This document shows positions 1 to 12,485 of a DNA stretch of 64,000 nt, piece by piece. The DNA comes from Minwuiaceae bacterium (GTDB lineage: Bacteria > Pseudomonadota > Alphaproteobacteria > Minwuiales > Minwuiaceae): contig JANQEE010000009.1 in the NCBI GenBank assembly GCA_028278525.1, forward strand, positions 1 to 64,000, written 5' to 3'. The notes under the pieces were generated by a model. It ran no database searches, was not told where the DNA came from, and saw only the letters and a program-made list of their open reading frames with translations. The position numbers and the translations under genes were made by a program. The stretch's first letter is position 1; each line of letters opens with the position of its first letter.

Positions 1-1789
<1,789 letters not shown>

Positions 1790-1862
1790 TACGGTTCCTA
1801 CTCCCAAGCAATAAAGTACGACCGAGCCCTCGCGCCCTGGCGCGGCTCACCGAACAAACCCA

Positions 1863-3800
1863 TCAAACGGCTTTCTCGCGGTCCAAATAACCCCTCAATC
1901 GGTCCACGTCGGCCTCGTCGCTGTCGTTCGGCCGCAGCTCGTCATCCTTGATGGCCCGAAAATTTTCCCAAACCTCGGGCGACATCTGTGCCGCCAACGC
2001 GTGCTGGCGAGCACGAATTTCCTCATCCATTCCGACCCGTCCACGACGCGCAAGCGCCTGGTGCAGGCCGGCGGCAACCTCCTCAGATTTGACGTCCGGG
2101 CGGGCAAACCAATATTCATTGGCAGCTTTCGGACCGGCGATCCGGTCGACAATTTCTACCTGCCCAATCCCCACTAAGTGGCTCTTCAGGCTGGCGGAGT
2201 CAAGGTCCGGTCGGCGCGCCGCGAGTTCTAGAATCGCGGTGCGCAGCCTGTCAAGATCCGGGTTCGCCAGTTTCAAGGCCGCTATCACCTCGTGAAACGG
2301 TTCGATCAGGGCCGGGTGAAACACCAGCATAGCCAGCAGTTTCTCATCCCGGCGACCATCGGAAAGCGAGGCTTTCAGGCGCGAAGCCGGCGGCAGGCCT
2401 TGCGCCGGGGCCGCGTCTGTCCTCATACGGCCGGAGCGATATCCCGACTGGCGGCCGCCTTTATGCCCGTACCCCCCTCTCGCCTGCCGACCGGAACGGA
2501 ATGACCGGCGATCGCGGGATTTGTCCAGCAATATGGTTAATTTTTCGTTGAATTCGTCCAGATAGAACTCTCTGACCCGCGGCTCGCCAATGCGTCCGGC
2601 GAGGTCGCGAATGGCACTGCCGAAAGCGGCACGACGTTCCGGCGTGTCGATCGGCTGCTCCTGGCGCAGCTTGCGCCACAGCAGTTCCGATAAAGGCAGC
2701 GCGGTTTCCAGCACCGCCCGGATCGCCGCGGCGCCGTTTTCCGGCCCGGCATCCTTGATCAGATCGTCCGGGTCGCGGCCTTCCGGCAGCAACGCGAAGC
2801 GCAGCGAATAACCGGGCTTCAGCAACGGCAAGGCCCGCTCCGCCGCCCGCAGCGCGGCCCGCCAGCCGGCCGTGTCGCCATCCAGACACAGCACCGGCTC
2901 CGGCGCGAGACGCCACAACTCACCAAGCTGTTCCTCGGTCACCGCCGTGCCGAGCGGCGCGACCGCATGGGCCAACCCGGCCTGCGCCAGCGCGATCACA
3001 TCCATATAGCCTTCGGCGAGGACGACGGACCGTTCGGTTTGCGCGGCGATCCGCGCATTGGCGTGGTTATAGAGAACCCGCCCTTTGTGGAACAAAGGCG
3101 TTTCCGGCGAATTCAGGTATTTGGCCCGCGCCTGCGCCGACAAGGCCCGGCCGCCGAACGCGATCACACGGCCGCGCCGGTCGGTAATCGGAAACATCAG
3201 CCGATCGCGGAACCTGTCGTAAGAGGTGCCGCCGTCTTCCGGGCTGATCAACAGTCCGGCTTCGATCAGCTGCGCCTCCGTGAAGTCCCGCGCCAGCATC
3301 GCCGTCTTCAGCGCGTCGCGGCGGTTCGGCGCAAAACCGATCCTGAAGCCGGCGACCGTATCGGGACGCAGACCGCGCTGGTCGACATAGGCGCGCGCCT
3401 CCGCGCCGATACCCGCGGCAAGCTGGGATTCGAACCATCCGGCCGCCGCCTCGACCACCGCCAGAAGCTCCGACCGGCGGTCGTCGCGCGCCCGTTCCGC
3501 CGCGCTGACGCGCGGCACGTCCATGCCCGCCTGCCCGGCCAGACGCTCCACGGTTTCGGGAAAGGAAAGGCCTTCGGTCCGCATGACGAAGTCGATGGCG
3601 CTGCCATGCGCGCCGCAGCCGAAACAATGGAAAAAGCCCTTGTCGTCACTGACCGTGAACGACGGCGTCTTCTCGTTATGGAAGGGGCAGAGGCCGGTAT
3701 ACTCACGGCCCCGTTTCTTCAACGCCACCCGCCGACCGACCACTTCGGCGATGCCGACGCGGTGCCTCAGTTCCTCTATGAACTCCGGCGGATAGGCCAT
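1863..3800 (-). CDS. dnaG: DNA primase DnaG
   Basis: Synthesises RNA primers for lagging-strand replication. The 645-residue length is normal for the family. The N-terminal CHC2 zinc-binding domain is complete, with C38, H41, C59 and C62 (CPFH ... CFGC). The TOPRIM catalytic core has EGYMD at 263-267 and DGD at 307-309. A basic Gly/Arg-rich linker around residues 430-465 leads to the C-terminal helicase-interaction region. The start at 3800 gives the family N-terminus (MAYPPEFIEELR). It lies between yqeY and rpoD on the same strand and is probably co-transcribed with them. Confidence 0.97.
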   Translation of the reverse strand: MAYPPEFIEELRHRVGIAEVVGRRVALKKRGREYTGLCPFHNEKTPSFTVSDDKGFFHCFGCGAHGSAIDFVMRTEGLSFPETVERLAGQAGMDVPRVSAAERARDDRRSELLAVVEAAAGWFESQLAAGIGAEARAYVDQRGLRPDTVAGFRIGFAPNRRDALKTAMLARDFTEAQLIEAGLLISPEDGGTSYDRFRDRLMFPITDRRGRVIAFGGRALSAQARAKYLNSPETPLFHKGRVLYNHANARIAAQTERSVVLAEGYMDVIALAQAGLAHAVAPLGTAVTEEQLGELWRLAPEPVLCLDGDTAGWRAALRAAERALPLLKPGYSLRFALLPEGRDPDDLIKDAGPENGAAAIRAVLETALPLSELLWRKLRQEQPIDTPERRAAFGSAIRDLAGRIGEPRVREFYLDEFNEKLTILLDKSRDRRSFRSGRQARGGYGHKGGRQSGYRSGRMRTDAAPAQGLPPASRLKASLSDGRRDEKLLAMLVFHPALIEPFHEVIAALKLANPDLDRLRTAILELAARRPDLDSASLKSHLVGIGQVEIVDRIAGPKAANEYWFARPDVKSEEVAAGLHQALARRGRVGMDEEIRARQHALAAQMSPEVWENFRAIKDDELRPNDSDEADVDRLRGYLDREKAV

Positions 3801-3834
3801 ACGCCGAAAACTCTCCTCGCGCCCTAAAACCGCA

Positions 3835-4290
3835 TCACGTCAACAACGCCTTCACAACCGTACTGGCTTTGCCCGGGTCCATCTGGCCGGCATAACGTTG
3901 CTTCATCTCGGACATGGTGCGTCCCATGTCTTTCAGCCCGGCGGCGCCGAGCTCGGCGACCACCGCCGTCGCCGCGGCACGGATCTCATCTTCCGTCAGT
4001 TGCTTCGGCAGGAACGTCTCGATCACGTCGATTTCGCCCTGCTCGCGCTCCGCCAGATCGACCCGCCCGCCTTCTTCATACATTTTGATCGAATCGCGCC
4101 GCTGACGGATCATTTTCGTCAGCATTTCCAGGATTTCGGATTCGGAGACCGGCTCCGACTGGCCCTTCCCGCGGGCGGCGATGTCCCGGTCCTTGAGCGC
4201 CGCAAGAATCAGCCGCAAAGTCGAGACTCTTTGCTCGTCCTTGGCCTTCATGGCCTCTTTCAAGGACCCGCTTAGCTCGTCGCGCAACAT
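3835..4290 (-). CDS. GatB/YqeY domain protein
   Basis: A 151-residue YqeY-family protein, resembling the tail domain of the GatB subunit of the tRNA amidotransferase; its cellular role is not settled. Recognisable segments are MLRDELSGSLKEAMKAKDE at the N-terminus and the GatB-like end MKQRYAGQMDPGKASTVVKA. The open frame extends 23 codons upstream to 4359, but the ATG at 4290 fits the family start. It is the first gene of a yqeY-dnaG-rpoD run, and the divergent carA gene shares its upstream region, an arrangement typical of alphaproteobacteria. Confidence 0.93.
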   Translation of the reverse strand: MLRDELSGSLKEAMKAKDEQRVSTLRLILAALKDRDIAARGKGQSEPVSESEILEMLTKMIRQRRDSIKMYEEGGRVDLAEREQGEIDVIETFLPKQLTEDEIRAAATAVVAELGAAGLKDMGRTMSEMKQRYAGQMDPGKASTVVKALLT

Positions 4291-4410
4291 ATGTAAATTC
4301 CTCACCCTTTCGGCAAGGGGATATACATTACTCGAAACCAATCTTGCAGGCAATCGCAAAGTTATTGCTAACTATATGATTTAATTAATCTTTTTGCCTC
4401 GGTCGCGGGC

Positions 4411-4439
4411 TTGACGGCAATTCGGCTTTTGCTTATGTT
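4411..4439 (+). promoter_or_regulatory. Putative sigma-70 promoter of carA-carB
   Basis: TTGACG (4411-4416) and TATGTT (4434-4439) are separated by 17 bp, in the AT-rich gap between yqeY and carA. The -10 lies about 88 bp before the carA ATG, leaving an untranslated leader. Found by eye; no start-site data. Confidence 0.45.
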
Positions 4440-4526
4440 GCGCCGCGATCCGCGACCGCAATGGCTCCTTGCCCGGCGAACGCCGCCAAAAAAGGGCGGG
4501 CGCGGACGCGCCGAGGAGCTCCGCAC

Positions 4527-5702
4527 ATGCCAGACGTTTCAAAGGTGCCATCTGTTGCGCCACCAACCGGTGCGACGGCGGCATTGGTGCTGGCCGACGG
4601 AACAGTGCTGTATGGCCGCGGCATCGGCCAGACCGGCGAGACGATCGGCGAGGTCTGTTTCAATACCTCGATGACCGGCTATCAGGAAATCCTGACCGAC
4701 CCGTCCTACGCGGGCCAGATCATCACTTTCACCTTCCCGCATATCGGCAATGTCGGCGCCAACCCCGAAGACATGGAAACGAAGACGCCGGCGGCGCGCG
4801 GCCTGGTGCTGCGCACCGACATTACCGAGCCGTCCAACTGGCGCGCGACAAAGGCCTTGGACGACTGGCTGAAGGCCCAGGGACTGGTCGGCATCGCCGG
4901 CCTGGACACAAGGGCGCTGACCCGGCGTATTCGCGACCAGGGCGCACCGACCGGCGTGATATGCCATGCCCCGGACGGCCGGTTCGACCTGACCGGCATG
5001 GCGGCGCGCGCCGGCGACTGGCCAGGCCTGGAAGGCATGGACCTTGCCAGGGAAGTCAGTTGCACGCAGAGCTACCAGTGGGACGAAGGCACCTGGACGT
5101 TTGGCCGGGGATACGGCCGCCAGACCGCGCCGCAACGCCACGTCGTCGCCGTCGACTACGGCGTCAAACACAATATCCTGCGCTGTCTGGCGAATGCCGG
5201 CTGCCGGGTCACGGTGGTGCCGGCAACGGCCGACGCCGACGACATCATGCGCCACGAACCGGACGGCGTGTTCCTGTCCAACGGGCCGGGCGACCCGGCA
5301 GCGACCGGCGAATACGCCATCCCGACGATCCAGGGCGTGATCGCCAGTGGTGTGCCGATCTTCGGCATCTGCCTCGGTCATCAGATCCTGGCCCTGGCGC
5401 TCGGCGCGCGGACCGAAAAAATGCATATGGGCCACCGCGGCGCCAATCAGCCGGTCAAGGACCTGATCACCGGCAAGGTGGAGATCACCAGCCAAAACCA
5501 CGGTTTCGTGGTGGTCTCCGACAGCCTGCCGGACGGCGCCGAGGTGACGCACACGTCGCTCTTCGACGGGTCTCTGGAAGGCCTGCGCGTGACCGACCGG
5601 CCGATCTTCAGCGTCCAGTACCACCCGGAAGCGAGCCCGGGCCCGCAGGACAGTCACTATCTGTTCGACCGCTTCATGACGATGATCGACGAGCATGGTT
5701 GA
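4527..5702 (+). CDS. carA: Carbamoyl-phosphate synthase small (glutaminase) subunit
   Basis: Hydrolyses glutamine and passes ammonia to CarB for carbamoyl phosphate, which feeds arginine and pyrimidine synthesis. The product has 391 residues. The N-terminal CarA domain holds FNTSMTGYQEILTDPSY. The class I glutamine amidotransferase domain has nucleophile C282 (GICLGH) and the His/Glu pair H366 and E368 (YHPEAS). I chose the ATG at 4527 rather than the upstream 4461 because GAGGAG sits at 4513-4518 and the N-terminal length fits the family. carB follows 38 bp downstream, and the two subunits form the functional enzyme. Confidence 0.97.
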   Translation: MPDVSKVPSVAPPTGATAALVLADGTVLYGRGIGQTGETIGEVCFNTSMTGYQEILTDPSYAGQIITFTFPHIGNVGANPEDMETKTPAARGLVLRTDITEPSNWRATKALDDWLKAQGLVGIAGLDTRALTRRIRDQGAPTGVICHAPDGRFDLTGMAARAGDWPGLEGMDLAREVSCTQSYQWDEGTWTFGRGYGRQTAPQRHVVAVDYGVKHNILRCLANAGCRVTVVPATADADDIMRHEPDGVFLSNGPGDPAATGEYAIPTIQGVIASGVPIFGICLGHQILALALGARTEKMHMGHRGANQPVKDLITGKVEITSQNHGFVVVSDSLPDGAEVTHTSLFDGSLEGLRVTDRPIFSVQYHPEASPGPQDSHYLFDRFMTMIDEHG

Positions 5703-5740
5703 AGGACGGAATCCAAATATGACCATCGCGGCGGCCAGCC

Positions 5741-8700
5741 ATGCCTAAACGGACGGACATCGAATCGATCCTGATTATCGGCGCCGGTCCGATCGTGATC
5801 GGGCAGGCCTGCGAGTTCGACTATTCGGGCACCCAGGCCTGCAAGGCCCTGCGCGACGAGGGGTATCGGATCGTTCTGGTCAACTCGAACCCGGCGACGA
5901 TCATGACCGACCCGGAGTTCGCGGACGCAACCTACGTGGAGCCGATCACGCCGGAAATCGTCGCCCGCATCATCGAAAAGGAGCGGCCGGACGCCCTGCT
6001 GCCGACGATGGGCGGGCAGACCGCCCTGAATACCGCGATCGCGCTGGCTGAACGCGGCACGCTGGAACAGTTCGGCGTGCAACTGATCGGCGCCAGCCTG
6101 GATGCCATCCGTAAGGCGGAAGACCGCAGCCTGTTCCGGGAAGCGATGGCCAAAATCGGCCTTGAGCTGCCGAAGAGCGCGGCGGTGCACACCCTGGACG
6201 AGGCGCGCGAGGCGCTGGAGATGGTCGGTCTGCCGGCGATTATCCGCCCGTCTTTCACCCTGGGCGGCACCGGCGGGGGCATCGCCTATAACCGCGAAGA
6301 ATTCGAACAGATCGTCACCGGCGGGCTGGACGCTTCGCCGGTCGGCGAAGTGCTGGTCGAAGAATCGGTGCTCGGCTGGAAGGAGTTCGAGATGGAGGTT
6401 GTCCGCGACCATGCGGACAACTGCATCATCGTCTGCTCCATCGAGAACGTCGATCCGATGGGCATCCATACCGGCGATTCGGTCACCGTCGCGCCGGCGC
6501 TGACGTTGACCGACAAGGAATACCAGATCATGCGCAACGCCTCGATCGCGGTGCTGCGCGAGATCGGGGTCGATACCGGCGGTTCGAACGTGCAGTTCGC
6601 GATCAACCCGGCGGACGGGCGCATGGTGATCATCGAAATGAACCCGCGCGTGTCGCGCTCGTCGGCGCTGGCTTCCAAGGCGACCGGCTTCCCGATCGCC
6701 AAGATCGCCGCCCGGCTGGCGGTCGGATACAGCCTGGACGAACTAAGCAACGACATTACCGGGGTGACGCCGGCATCGTTCGAGCCGACGATCGACTACG
6801 TCGTCACCAAGATACCGCGTTTCACCTTCGAGAAGTTTCCCGGCACCGACGCCCTGCTCTCCACGTCGATGAAATCGGTCGGGGAAGCCATGGCGGTCGG
6901 CCGGACCTTTCAGGAGAGTCTGCAAAAGGCTCTGCGGTCGATGGAGACGGGCCTGAACGGGCTTAATCCGGTGACCATCCCCGACGCCCAGCGGGACGAC
7001 GGCGCCCCCGACCCACTGGCGATCACCGCGGCCCTGTCGCGCCCGACGCCGGGCCGTCTGCTGACGATCGCCCAGGCGATGCGCCACGGCATGTCCGTTG
7101 CGGAAGTCCAGGCGGCCTGTCAGTACGAGCCCTGGTTCCTGAAACAGATCCAGGGCCTGGTCGACGCGGAGGCGGCAGTCGAGCGGGACGGTCTGCCGAC
7201 CGACGCGCAGGGCTGGGCGCGGCTAAAAAAGATGGGTTTCTCCGATGCCCGGCTCGCGGAACTGGCAAAAGTCGATCAGGCGGCGGCGACTGCCGAGCGG
7301 CTGAAATACGACGTCATGCCGGTGTTCAAACGGATCGACACCTGCGCCGGTGAGTTCGAAGCCCGGACGCCCTATATGTACTCCGCCTATGAGGGCAACG
7401 GCCTGCAGCCTGCGGAATGCGAGGCTCGGCCCAGCGACCGCAAGAAAATTATGATCCTCGGCGGTGGGCCGAACCGGATCGGGCAGGGCATCGAATTCGA
7501 TTACTGCTGCGTGCATGCGGCGTTCGCGCTGCGCGACGCCGGGTTCGAGACCATCATGGTCAATTGCAATCCCGAGACTGTGTCCACCGACTACGACACC
7601 TCCGACCGGCTCTACTTCGAACCCCTGACGGTCGAAGACGTTCTGGAAATCGTCCGGGTCGAACAGAGTAGCGGCAGCCTTGTCGGGATCATCGTCCAGT
7701 TCGGCGGCCAGACCCCGCTGAAGCTGGCGCATGGCCTGGAAGCGGCGGGCGCGCCGATCCTCGGCACGCAACCGGACGCCATCGATCTGGCGGAGGATCG
7801 GGAGCGGTTCCAGCAACTGCTGGCGCGGCTCGACCTGAAGCAGCCGCCGAACGGCATCGCCCGATCCGCGGCCGAAGCTCAGACGGCGGCGGAAAAAATT
7901 GGCTTTCCGGTGCTACTGCGCCCGTCCTATGTGCTGGGCGGCCGGGGCATGGAGATCGTGCACGACACACCCGGTCTGGACCGTTACATCACCGAAGCGG
8001 TGACGGTTTCCGGCGACGCGCCGGTCCTGATCGACAGCTACTTGCAGGATGCCATCGAAGTGGATGTCGACTGCCTGAGCGACGGCACGACGACGATTAT
8101 CGCCGGCATCATGGAACATATCGAAGAAGCCGGCGTGCATTCCGGCGACTCGGCCTGTGCATTGCCGCCCCATTCCCTGTCCCCGGCTGTGCTGGAGGAT
8201 ATCCGGCGACAAACCCACGCATTGGCCAAGGCGTTGGGCGTGGTCGGGCTGATGAACGTGCAATATGCCGTGAAGGAAGACTCCGTCTACATCCTGGAGG
8301 TCAATCCGCGCGCCTCTCGGACGGTGCCATTCGTCGCCAAGGCAGTCGGCCAGCCGGTCGCGAAGATCGCCAGCCTCATCATGGCCGGCGCCCCGTTAAG
8401 CGATTTCGCCTTCGATTCCAGCGACGTCCGGCATGTTGCGGTCAAGGAAGCGGTGTTCCCGTTCGTTCGGTTTCCGGGCGTCGATATCATTCTCGGCCCG
8501 GAGATGCGTTCGACCGGCGAGGTGATGGGTCTGGATCGGGACTTTTCCCTGGCATTCGCAAAGTCGCAACTGGCCGCCGGCGTGCAACTGCCGACGGCCG
8601 GCACCGCCTTCGTTTCCGTCAGGAATCGCGACAAGGAAGCCATGCGGGAGATCGCCGGCCGGCTGATCGGCATGGGTTTCGACGTGGTCGCGACGCGCGG

Positions 8701-8989
8701 CACCGCCGACTTCCTGCGGGCCGGCGGCCTGGAAGTGCGCCGGGTCAACAAGGTTCTGGAGGGCCGCCCCCATATCGTCGACGATATGAAGAACGGCGAC
8801 GTTCATTTAGTGATCAATACCACAGACGGCGCGCAGGCCATTCGCGACAGTTATACGCTGAGGCGAACGGCATTAACCCAGAGGATTCCCTATTACACCA
8901 CCGTGGCAGGGGCCAAGGCGGCAGTCGAGGCGATCGCGTCTATGGCTGCCGGCAGTCTTGAAGTAGCGCCCTTGCAATCCTACACTTAA
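5741..8989 (+). CDS. carB: Carbamoyl-phosphate synthase large subunit
   Basis: Catalyses the two ATP-dependent phosphorylation steps and holds the allosteric domain of carbamoyl-phosphate synthase. At 1082 residues it has the expected full length. The duplicated ATP-grasp halves are visible: the first opens with [20 protein letters not shown], the second with [20 protein letters not shown] near residue 568. Each half has its own glycine-rich loop ([12 protein letters not shown] and [12 protein letters not shown]). The MGS-like regulatory domain occupies roughly the last 140 residues. It is translated just after carA, with no sign of damage. Confidence 0.98.
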   Translation: MPKRTDIESILIIGAGPIVIGQACEFDYSGTQACKALRDEGYRIVLVNSNPATIMTDPEFADATYVEPITPEIVARIIEKERPDALLPTMGGQTALNTAIALAERGTLEQFGVQLIGASLDAIRKAEDRSLFREAMAKIGLELPKSAAVHTLDEAREALEMVGLPAIIRPSFTLGGTGGGIAYNREEFEQIVTGGLDASPVGEVLVEESVLGWKEFEMEVVRDHADNCIIVCSIENVDPMGIHTGDSVTVAPALTLTDKEYQIMRNASIAVLREIGVDTGGSNVQFAINPADGRMVIIEMNPRVSRSSALASKATGFPIAKIAARLAVGYSLDELSNDITGVTPASFEPTIDYVVTKIPRFTFEKFPGTDALLSTSMKSVGEAMAVGRTFQESLQKALRSMETGLNGLNPVTIPDAQRDDGAPDPLAITAALSRPTPGRLLTIAQAMRHGMSVAEVQAACQYEPWFLKQIQGLVDAEAAVERDGLPTDAQGWARLKKMGFSDARLAELAKVDQAAATAERLKYDVMPVFKRIDTCAGEFEARTPYMYSAYEGNGLQPAECEARPSDRKKIMILGGGPNRIGQGIEFDYCCVHAAFALRDAGFETIMVNCNPETVSTDYDTSDRLYFEPLTVEDVLEIVRVEQSSGSLVGIIVQFGGQTPLKLAHGLEAAGAPILGTQPDAIDLAEDRERFQQLLARLDLKQPPNGIARSAAEAQTAAEKIGFPVLLRPSYVLGGRGMEIVHDTPGLDRYITEAVTVSGDAPVLIDSYLQDAIEVDVDCLSDGTTTIIAGIMEHIEEAGVHSGDSACALPPHSLSPAVLEDIRRQTHALAKALGVVGLMNVQYAVKEDSVYILEVNPRASRTVPFVAKAVGQPVAKIASLIMAGAPLSDFAFDSSDVRHVAVKEAVFPFVRFPGVDIILGPEMRSTGEVMGLDRDFSLAFAKSQLAAGVQLPTAGTAFVSVRNRDKEAMREIAGRLIGMGFDVVATRGTADFLRAGGLEVRRVNKVLEGRPHIVDDMKNGDVHLVINTTDGAQAIRDSYTLRRTALTQRIPYYTTVAGAKAAVEAIASMAAGSLEVAPLQSYT

Positions 8990-9073
8990 TACCGGTTAGG
9001 ACTTGCCAACGCGTTCGCGTAAACCGCCGTTTGGATTGAGTTTCTCCACGGCGCAGACCAATTGGATAGGACG

Positions 9074-9547
9074 ATGGAAAAGATCCCGATGACCGACGCC
9101 GGCTACCGGCGCCTTGAAGGGGAATTGAAGAATTTGAAGTCCGTTGAGCGGCCCTCGATCATTCGGGCGCTTTCGGAAGCGCGTGAGCATGGCGATCTCT
9201 CGGAAAATGCCGAGTATCATGCGGCCAAGGAACGCCAGGGGTTTATCGAATCCCGTGTCCTTGAGCTGGAGGACAAACTCCGCCGCGCGGACGTGATCGA
9301 CGTCAGCCAGCTTTCCGGCGCCTCCATCAAATTCGGCGCGACCGTGGTGCTGGCCGACGAGGATACGGACGAAGAATCGACCTATCAGATCGTCGGTACG
9401 GACGAGGCCGATATCAAGGCGGGGCTGCTGTCGGTGACGTCGCCGCTGGCCCGCGCGCTGATCAGCAAATCGCAGGGCGATTCGGTCGACGTCGAGACGC
9501 CGCGCGGTCACAAATCCTATGAAATCGTGAAAGTGAAATACAAGTAG
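9074..9547 (+). CDS. greA: Transcription elongation factor GreA
   Basis: Binds the RNA polymerase secondary channel and stimulates cleavage of backtracked RNA. The product is 157 residues, the usual length. The N-terminal coiled coil carries the acidic tip ([20 protein letters not shown]), and the C-terminal FKBP-like domain includes [14 protein letters not shown]. The ATG at 9074 gives the family start [11 protein letters not shown], though the AGG at 9068-9070 is close; a TTG at 9062 is the alternative. It lies 84 bp after carB in the same direction, a conserved alphaproteobacterial order. Confidence 0.96.
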   Translation: MEKIPMTDAGYRRLEGELKNLKSVERPSIIRALSEAREHGDLSENAEYHAAKERQGFIESRVLELEDKLRRADVIDVSQLSGASIKFGATVVLADEDTDEESTYQIVGTDEADIKAGLLSVTSPLARALISKSQGDSVDVETPRGHKSYEIVKVKYK

Positions 9548-9576
9548 AGGGCGGCCTGGCCCACCGGAGCAGCGCC

Positions 9577-10080
9577 TCAGGTCGCGATATCCGCCGGCAG
9601 GTCTTCGCTGAATTCCAGCGGCACGCCGGCCTGCCGCTTCGAATTGCGGATGGCGAGCGACGTGCGCACATGCGCGACGTTCGGCGCGGTGGTGAGATGC
9701 TGGGTCAGAAACCGATTGAAGCTTTCCAGGTCGTGCGCCACTACGCGTAGGACGAAATCGTCCTCGCCATTCAGCATGTAGCATTCCCGGACCAGGGGCC
9801 AGCCGCGCACCAGCTCCTCGAACGCGTTGAGGTCGGATTCGGCCTGGCTTTCCAAGGCAACCCGTGCGAACGCGGTCACCCGGTAATCCAGCAGTTCCTC
9901 GTTCACGTCGGCATGGTAACCGCGGATATAGCCGGCTTCCTCCAGCGCCCGCACCCGCCGCAGGCACGGCGGCGCGGAGATTCCGACCCGACGGGCCAGT
10001 TCGACGTTGGTGATTCGCCCGTCCTCTTGCAGATAAGCGAGGATACGACGGTCGATATCGTCCAACTTGACGCGCTGCAT
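9577..10080 (-). CDS. Lrp/AsnC family transcriptional regulator
   Basis: A 167-residue feast/famine regulator. The N-terminal winged helix-turn-helix is LDDIDRRILAYLQEDGRITN followed by VELARRVGISAPPCLRRVRA. The C-terminal RAM (ligand-binding, oligomerising) domain includes GWPLVRECYMLNGEDDFVLR. The open frame runs far upstream to 10323, but the ATG at 10080 (MQRVKLDD) is the normal start. It is divergent from trxB, with 236 bp between the starts, so it may control that gene, itself, or a distant amino-acid gene; the effector cannot be read from sequence. Confidence 0.93.
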   Translation of the reverse strand: MQRVKLDDIDRRILAYLQEDGRITNVELARRVGISAPPCLRRVRALEEAGYIRGYHADVNEELLDYRVTAFARVALESQAESDLNAFEELVRGWPLVRECYMLNGEDDFVLRVVAHDLESFNRFLTQHLTTAPNVAHVRTSLAIRNSKRQAGVPLEFSEDLPADIAT

Positions 10081-10316
10081 GAATAGCGGCTCCAGCCTTT
10101 CGCGCAAGATTATTACACGATTGACGACCCCGGCAATGGCTTCCTTAAAAGGCCCGGGCTTCCGCCATCTATCGCTTGTCCGGTCGGACGGGCCCGACCG
10201 AAAACCGAGATCGATTCTCCGAACATCTTGCGGCGGGGCCGACCGCACTTTAAATAAAATCCGGAGCGACAGTGTCTGACCCCTGTCGACGGGTGTCGCT
10301 CGCCCAGGAGCAGCCC

Positions 10317-11288
10317 ATGGCAAATCACTACCACAGTAAAGTTCTTATCCTCGGATCGGGGCCTGCGGGCGGCACGGCGGCCATCTACGCGGCGCGGGCA
10401 GCCCTGGAACCGATTATGGTGCGCGGGATGCAGCCGGGCGGCCAGATGACCATCACCACCGATGTCGAGAATTATCCCGGGTTCGCGGACGTGATCCAAG
10501 GGCCCTGGCTGATGGAACAGTTCGAGGCGCAGGCGAAAAACGTCGGCACCCGGCTGATCGACGATACGATCGTCGACGTCGACCTTTCCAAGCGTCCATT
10601 CCACGCCAAGGGCGATTCCGGCGACACCTATAGCGGCGATACCCTGGTGATCGCCACAGGCGCCCAGGCACGCTGGCTTGGCTTGCCGTCGGAGCAGACC
10701 TTCATGGGCTTCGGCGTTTCCGCCTGTGCGACCTGCGACGGCTTCTTCTACCGCGACCGCGAGGTTGCGGTGATCGGCGGCGGCAACACGGCGGTCGAGG
10801 AAGCGTTATTCCTGACCAATTTCGCCAGCAAGGTTACGCTGGTCCACCGGCGCGACGAACTGCGCGCCGAGAAGATCCTGCAGCAGCGGCTGTTCGCCAA
10901 CGAGAAAATCGAGGTGATTTGGGATCACGTACTGGACGAGGTTCTCGGCGACACCGAGCCGCTGGGCGTGACCGGAATGCGGCTGCGCCACGCGCAGACC
11001 GGCGAGACCCGCGAATTGCCGGTGCATGGCGTATTCGTCGCCATCGGCCACGTGCCCAATACCGAGCTGTTCAAGGGCCAGCTCGACATGTTCGACGACG
11101 GCTATCTGATGACCAAGCCGGACTCCACCGCGACCAACATCGACGGGGTATTCGCCTGCGGCGACGTACAGGACCGGGTCTACCGGCAGGCGGTAACGGC
11201 TGCCGGCACCGGCTGCATGGCCGCGCTGGAAGCGGAAAAGTTTCTGGCCGAGCACGACCACACGGCATCGGCGGAAGCAGCCGAGTAA
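10317..11288 (+). CDS. trxB: Thioredoxin-disulfide reductase
   Basis: FAD- and NADPH-dependent enzyme that keeps thioredoxin reduced in the cytoplasm. The product has 323 residues. It shows the FAD dinucleotide-binding motif ([19 protein letters not shown]), the redox-active CATC ([11 protein letters not shown]), the NADPH-binding [10 protein letters not shown], and the C-terminal FAD motif [10 protein letters not shown]. The ATG at 10317 follows GGAG at 10307-10310; the upstream open frame from 10272 is not needed. A stem-loop follows the stop codon. Confidence 0.96.
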   Translation: MANHYHSKVLILGSGPAGGTAAIYAARAALEPIMVRGMQPGGQMTITTDVENYPGFADVIQGPWLMEQFEAQAKNVGTRLIDDTIVDVDLSKRPFHAKGDSGDTYSGDTLVIATGAQARWLGLPSEQTFMGFGVSACATCDGFFYRDREVAVIGGGNTAVEEALFLTNFASKVTLVHRRDELRAEKILQQRLFANEKIEVIWDHVLDEVLGDTEPLGVTGMRLRHAQTGETRELPVHGVFVAIGHVPNTELFKGQLDMFDDGYLMTKPDSTATNIDGVFACGDVQDRVYRQAVTAAGTGCMAALEAEKFLAEHDHTASAEAAE

Positions 11289-11302
11289 GCGGCGGCCGAA
11301 CG

Positions 11303-11329
11303 CGGTCCCGCAACGACGGTGCGGGACCG
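11303..11329 (+). terminator. Stem-loop downstream of trxB
   Basis: Perfect 10-bp stem CGGTCCCGCA (11303-11312) and TGCGGGACCG (11320-11329) with a 7-nt loop, 14 bp after the trxB stop. There is no T-run, so it may act as an mRNA 3'-end stabiliser or a weak terminator. Confidence 0.45.
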
Positions 11330-11451
11330 GACCGAAAAGGCCGCGATTGAGACCGTCTCGAAGGTTTCCCTTCGGGCGACAGGTAACAAGGCCGAGCCGA
11401 CACACAGCGCCGCGGAACCGACGCCGCGGCGAACGATAAAGAAGCGTTCTG

Positions 11452-12342
11452 ATGGACTGGGACAAGTTGCGCATATTTCACGCGGTCGCCGAAGCGGGCA
11501 GCTTCACCCATGCGGGCGACACGCTGAACCTGAGCCAGTCGGCCGTCAGCCGCCAGGTCAGCGCGCTTGAGGACACGCTGCGTACACCGCTTTTCCACCG
11601 CCACGCGCGCGGCCTTATCCTTACCGAACAGGGCGAGATGCTCTACCGCACCGCGCACGAGGTGTTCGGCAAGCTGGCGATGGCCGAAGCGATGCTGAAG
11701 GACGCCAAGGACAAACCAAGCGGCGAACTGAAGGTAACCACGACCGTCGGCATCGGCTCCACCTGGCTGACCCCGCGGATTCGCGAGTTCCTGGAAATGT
11801 ACCCGGACATTTCGGTCAACATGATCCTGACCGATCACGAGCTGGATCTGTCGATGCGCGAGGCCGATGTCGCGATCCGGATGCGCAAGCCGACCCAGCC
11901 GGACCTGATCCAGCGGCGCCTGATGAGCGTTCATACGCACATTTACGCGGCGCCGGAATACATCAAGCGGCGCGGCATGCCGCAACATGTTGACGAACTG
12001 CAAAGGCACGAGCTGATCGTCTACGGCGAAGAAGCGCCGCCGACCATCGCCAACGTCAATTGGTTGATCAACCTGGGCAAACGGCGCGGCAAGAAGTTCC
12101 GGCCGGTGCTCAAAGTCAACAATATCTACGGCCTGTTGCTGGCGGTCGAAAGCGGCCTCGGGATCGGCTCATTACCAGACTACATCGTGCAGGGCCACAA
12201 CAAGCTAATGAAGGTTCTGCCGGATATCGAAGGCCCCTCGACGGACACCTATTTCGTCTATCCGGAGGAACTACGGAACTCCAACCGCATCGCGGTATTT
12301 CGGGATTTCCTGGTCCGCGCCGTCGCCGAATGGCGGTTCTGA
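11452..12342 (+). CDS. LysR family transcriptional regulator
   Basis: A 296-residue LysR regulator. The N-terminal helix-turn-helix covers about residues 3-62 (LRIFHAVAEAGSFTHAGDTL, LSQSAVSRQVSALE). The substrate-binding domain follows, with the typical hinge region KPSGELKVTTTVGIGSTWLT. The C-terminal part is conserved among Rhodospirillales LysR proteins in my recollection, but I cannot name a regulon. It stands alone on the plus strand after trxB, and the small-RNA candidate lies downstream. Confidence 0.92.
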   Translation: MDWDKLRIFHAVAEAGSFTHAGDTLNLSQSAVSRQVSALEDTLRTPLFHRHARGLILTEQGEMLYRTAHEVFGKLAMAEAMLKDAKDKPSGELKVTTTVGIGSTWLTPRIREFLEMYPDISVNMILTDHELDLSMREADVAIRMRKPTQPDLIQRRLMSVHTHIYAAPEYIKRRGMPQHVDELQRHELIVYGEEAPPTIANVNWLINLGKRRGKKFRPVLKVNNIYGLLLAVESGLGIGSLPDYIVQGHNKLMKVLPDIEGPSTDTYFVYPEELRNSNRIAVFRDFLVRAVAEWRF

Positions 12343-12485
12343 GGCGATCAACCCCTGCTTAATTGAGAGGCGAATTGCCTCGCCATGCGGCACCTGCATG
12401 GCTGATCTGCGCACAAGAGGGGTACAGGCAGAGGGCATTCGGACCTAAGTAATGAAGGAGCGTTGTTGCGGTGCAATATCGCTTG